Below are positions 7,501 through 8,549 of a stretch of 8,549 nucleotides of DNA, one piece after another. The first letter of the stretch is position 1; each line of letters opens with the position of its first letter. The stretch lies in assembly GCA_035315685.1 (NCBI GenBank), contig DATFXR010000401.1:1-8549 (forward strand), read 5' to 3'. Origin of the DNA: QHWK01 sp035315685 (GTDB lineage: Bacteria > Acidobacteriota > Vicinamibacteria > Vicinamibacterales > CAVVIG01). The translations under genes were made by a program, and so were the position numbers. The notes under the pieces are model-generated. The model worked only from the letters and a program-made list of their open reading frames with translations. It did no database searches and was not told the DNA's origin.

Positions 7501-7581
7501 GGTCTGCGCGAACGCCGCGCTCGCGCCGGCGAGCGTGCAGACGAACACGATCGCACTCACGCGCTTCCACAATGTCGACAT
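4498..7581 (-). CDS. Oar-type TonB-dependent outer-membrane receptor with carboxypeptidase-regulatory-like domain
   Basis: The protein has 1027 residues, normal for Oar-like receptors. Residues 1-25 are a signal peptide (Lys6, Arg7, hydrophobic core, cleavage after 'AAFA'). Residues 28-112 form a carboxypeptidase-regulatory-like beta-sandwich ('GSIAGQVKDTSGAVLPGVTV', 'YKIIELRPGTYTVVFTLPGF'). A TonB-box-like stretch 'EETVTVTAE' (116-124) leads into the plug (about 130-255; 'LPTGRSFQNLSVLVPGVQ', 'IIAKEGGNAYHG'). The rest is the barrel, starting near the family motif 'LGGPIVRDKLWFLAGFRYN' (298-316) and ending 'KFGAQFDF' with the C-terminal Phe needed for outer-membrane insertion. I count ten Cys in the mature part, several in close pairs ('CATVSGC', 'CNQC'), suggesting disulfides in surface loops. 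The role is TonB-driven uptake of a large substrate, but the ligand is unknown and no SusD-like partner is visible. It has its own promoter and ribosome binding site. Its last codons lie inside a tandem duplication. Confidence 0.95.
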   Translation of the reverse strand: MSTLWKRVSAIVFVCTLAGASAAFAQTGSIAGQVKDTSGAVLPGVTVEVSSPVLIEKVRTATSDGQGNYKIIELRPGTYTVVFTLPGFNTLKRDGIVLTSDFTATVNVELRVGAVEETVTVTAESPLIDTQSVTQRKSLTHEIIDALPTGRSFQNLSVLVPGVQIALGSQDVGGTGGDRYQTLSVHGSRSDQMPLVMNGMPFNNMNNTGGGYNTTLVVNTGTVQEMAVTTSGLTAESRSSGVLTNIIAKEGGNAYHGYLFTNFTNTSLQSDNLTQDLIDRGLKAVNRVNKLWDLNPVLGGPIVRDKLWFLAGFRYNGAQNYVAGMFTNLRPGAPQYCATVSGCSYGDAFHPTTLVPNSQDLANQTIGGDTWTRGETANLTWQASQRNKFTFFSHFNQRLVDCNQCSATNSPEAGVYFTHSPEYLLQSTWTNPMTNKLLFEGGFTFYNETWIFGPEPYNINGLGPDAVVSKTDSSLGMLYGAANVFTTAANHQYNMRFAANYVTGSHAFRVGMQDMWGTRNYRYDTNQSQAWTFLRGIPTTITEYARPLIDTEHLKSALGIYAQDRWTVDRLTLNLGIRFDYHDAYVPAQNLAAIPFVAARQYDPIYDVPSWKDLSPRVGATFDLFGNGRTVARANYGQYVASESTNMATLNNRVNTSINSAARSWTDTNGNFLPDCTLGNPAQNGECGQLNQPLGSLNVAAQYDPSITGGFGVRPNDREVSAGVQQQLHPRVAVDFQYTRHAFGHFIASQDINHPPATSFSSFCVTAPVDSRLPNGGGNQICGFMDQNPNTFATLPFYAVQKASSFGDVSDVYTGYDFNATARLPRGGFVSGGTSIGHEVTDTCAVAGSALVGYAPVAGVLASSSGTLLPFGSTAVAGAATTPSTLYCQVEPPFQADVKAAASYPLPWWGLQASATLQNRPGPQILARYTVTSAQVQNLNRPLGLGTAAAQLIAPGTMYGDRLNQLDVRFGKMFRTPRGRIQASVDLFNVLNASAILSLNTTYGTSWLAPTQILQGRLVKFGAQFDF

Positions 7582-7597
7582 CTCTCCCCCTTCTTCA
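7582..7597 (-). promoter_or_regulatory. Ribosome binding site of the TonB receptor
   Basis: On the minus strand the bases just before the ATG read TTGAAGAAGGGGGAGAG. This purine-rich tract contains GAAGG about 7 bases from the start, so it supports initiation at 7581. Confidence 0.65.
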
Positions 7598-7616
7598 ATG
7601 GGCGAAAAACGTCCGA

Positions 7617-7645
7617 AACATAGGGTGCCCGCCGCGCACTGTCAA
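7617..7645 (-). promoter_or_regulatory. Sigma70-type promoter of the TonB receptor
   Basis: On the minus strand a perfect -35 TTGACA (7640-7645) is followed by exactly 17 bases and then TATGTT (7617-7622), a 4-of-6 match to TATAAT. The predicted transcript start is near 7610, giving a leader of about 30 bases. In such GC-rich DNA a consensus -35 at ideal spacing just upstream of a gene is unlikely to be chance. Confidence 0.65.
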
Positions 7646-7666
7646 GCGATTACCGGCAGCGTGCGC
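7634..7666. repeat. Short inverted repeat flanking the receptor promoter -35 box
   Basis: GCGCAC (7634-7639) and GTGCGC (7661-7666) are exact inverse copies 21 bases apart, with the TTGACA box directly inside the left arm. It could be an operator, or a loose hairpin just after the methyltransferase-like gene. Six-base GC arms can also occur by chance. Confidence 0.25.
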
Positions 7667-7669
7667 TCG

Positions 7670-8281
7670 TCAGAACAGGCGCGGCAGGACGGCCGGCACG
7701 CGCGCGGCGTAGCGGTCGAACTCGGCGCCGAACGTGTCGCGCAGCAGCGCTTCCTCGCTGCGTACACGGATCCTGGTGCCGATCGCGAACACGACGAGCG
7801 CGGGCAGCAACCCGATCCAGTGGGTGAGCGCGAGTCCGGTCGCCACGAGCATGCCGAGCATGCCGGCGTAGATCGGATTGCGGACGCGCCCGTACGGTCC
7901 TTCAGTGATCAGCTGGTGCCCTTCGATCACGCGGGCGGTATAGGCCCACTGCCGTCCGAGCGCACGCACCGCGGCCATCACGAGCCAGACCGAACCGAAC
8001 GCGAGCGCGACAGTGAGCGCGCCGACAACCGTCTCGACTGCCGGCGGCATCGGAACGATCGGCGCGAACATCGGACGCTGGATCGCCCAGATCAGCAAGA
8101 ACGCGACCGCCTGCAGGACGATGCCGAGCGCCGAGCGGCGGTCTTTCTTCACCGACTCCCGCCGTGACGGCCGTTTGTGGGTGAGGAAGACCGCGGCGAA
8201 GACCAGCCAGCTCAGGATCACCAGCGCGAGGACAGCGGTCGCAATAGTGTCGTGGTACGGGACGCCCAAGATGATGTGCAT
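7670..8281 (-). CDS. Isoprenylcysteine carboxyl methyltransferase (ICMT/PEMT-like) family membrane protein
   Basis: This 203-residue integral membrane protein has likely helices at about 15-34, 52-69, 83-105 and a pair at 137-172. The family signature is clear: 'LITEGPYGRVRNPIYAGML' (124-142), equivalent to the GPY..xRHPxY motif that binds S-adenosylmethionine but with Asn in place of the usual His, followed by 'RSEEALLRDTFGAEFDRYAARVPAVLP' around 174-200, whose Glu pair and spaced aromatic residues are also typical. Eukaryotic ICMT methylates prenylated Cys; PEMT methylates phospholipid headgroups. Bacterial relatives act on unknown small molecules or lipids, so the substrate is not assigned. 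It starts 12 bases after the DUF1003 gene stop, so the two are probably co-transcribed. A GAGG overlapping that stop lies 10 bases upstream of the ATG and is the only weak ribosome binding site. Confidence 0.85.
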   Translation of the reverse strand: MHIILGVPYHDTIATAVLALVILSWLVFAAVFLTHKRPSRRESVKKDRRSALGIVLQAVAFLLIWAIQRPMFAPIVPMPPAVETVVGALTVALAFGSVWLVMAAVRALGRQWAYTARVIEGHQLITEGPYGRVRNPIYAGMLGMLVATGLALTHWIGLLPALVVFAIGTRIRVRSEEALLRDTFGAEFDRYAARVPAVLPRLF

Positions 8282-8293
8282 GGCGCGCGCGCC
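8282..8293. repeat. 12-base perfect palindrome filling the gap between two genes
   Basis: GGCGCGCGCGCC occupies the entire spacer between the DUF1003 stop and the methyltransferase-like ATG. It is self-complementary, but alternating GC runs are common at this base composition. It may modestly affect translation of the downstream gene. Confidence 0.5.
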
Positions 8294-8549
8294 TCAGTGT
8301 CGATGATTCACTGCGACTCGAACCAGTTCCTCGAGATCGTCGATCTTGTCCATCGCCGCATTCAGCTTGCGCGACAGCGCCTGCACTTCGGCTTCGGCAC
8401 GGCGATTGACCGCGAAATCGAGCTCGCCGCGCAGCCGATCCTTCGTGTCCTGACGGTTCTGGCTCATCATGATCACCGGCGCCTGCAGCGCGGCGAGCAT
8501 CGAGAGCAGCAGGTTCAGCAGGATGAACGGGTACGGATCCCACGCGCGC
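8294..8549 (-). CDS. DUF1003 membrane protein, C-terminal part
   Basis: The frame runs off the right edge of the window; 84 C-terminal residues are visible. They begin 'RAWDPYPFILLNLLLSMLAA', followed by 'LQAPVIMMSQNRQDTKDR', which is the hallmark of the DUF1003 family: the last membrane helix, then the conserved MSQNRQ..KDR segment. After this come 'AEAEVQALSRKLNAAMDKIDDLEELVR', a charged heptad-like stretch likely to form a cytoplasmic coiled coil, and a His-containing tail. DUF1003 proteins are small two-helix inner-membrane proteins of unknown function. The ATG at 8500 lies inside the helix and is not the true start. The protein is upstream of, and probably co-transcribed with, the methyltransferase-like gene. 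Family recognition is firm; the role is unknown. Confidence 0.9.
   Translation of the reverse strand, partial: RAWDPYPFILLNLLLSMLAALQAPVIMMSQNRQDTKDRLRGELDFAVNRRAEAEVQALSRKLNAAMDKIDDLEELVRVAVNHRH

Noticed and set aside
7493..8167. Plus-strand open frame of 224 codons opposite the methyltransferase-like gene
   Set aside because: It is Arg/Glu/His-rich with no domain, and is antisense to a well-supported gene.

Overview
The window is about 8.5 kb of GC-rich bacterial DNA with ordinary, densely packed genes. The best guess for its source is an Acidobacteriota genome (perhaps Vicinamibacteria-like). This is inferred from the large Oar-type TonB-dependent receptor with an N-terminal carboxypeptidase-regulatory-like domain, the fused MFS/spermidine-synthase-like membrane protein, and the strongly GC-biased third codon positions. 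No rRNA or marker gene is present to confirm it. I see no tRNA, rRNA, CRISPR array, integrase or transposase.

Left, plus strand (1-1356): the 3' end of a YfcC/DcuC-superfamily membrane transporter is followed after 57 bases by an exported two-domain rhodanese with a strong ribosome binding site. The two may share a transcript. A short GC hairpin follows the rhodanese.

Centre, plus strand (1475-4279): a 934-residue protein joins a two-half polytopic membrane region to a spermidine-synthase-like Rossmann domain and a helical, TPR-like tail. Its GTG start has no clear ribosome binding site and overlaps the stop of a possible 17-codon leader ORF.

Convergent junction (4280-4497): there is no gene here, but it is rich in repeats. 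A small GC hairpin is followed by a long imperfect inverted repeat and a head-to-tail tandem duplication. The duplication runs into the last codons of the neighbouring receptor gene, and one copy lacks the six bases that hold the receptor's final Phe and stop codon. This is the most unusual structure in the window.

Right, minus strand (4498-8549): reading leftwards, the genes are the end of a DUF1003 membrane protein, an isoprenylcysteine-carboxyl-methyltransferase-like membrane protein 12 bases after it (probable operon), and then the TonB-dependent receptor. The receptor has its own well-formed sigma70-type promoter (TTGACA, 17-base spacer, TATGTT) and a purine-rich ribosome binding site.

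The genes do not form an obvious single pathway. The common theme is the envelope: inner-membrane transport, a periplasmic sulfurtransferase-like protein, membrane methyltransferase-like and synthase-like proteins, and outer-membrane uptake. I found no convincing new multi-gene system. The repeat junction and the start of the fused membrane protein are the places worth a second look.
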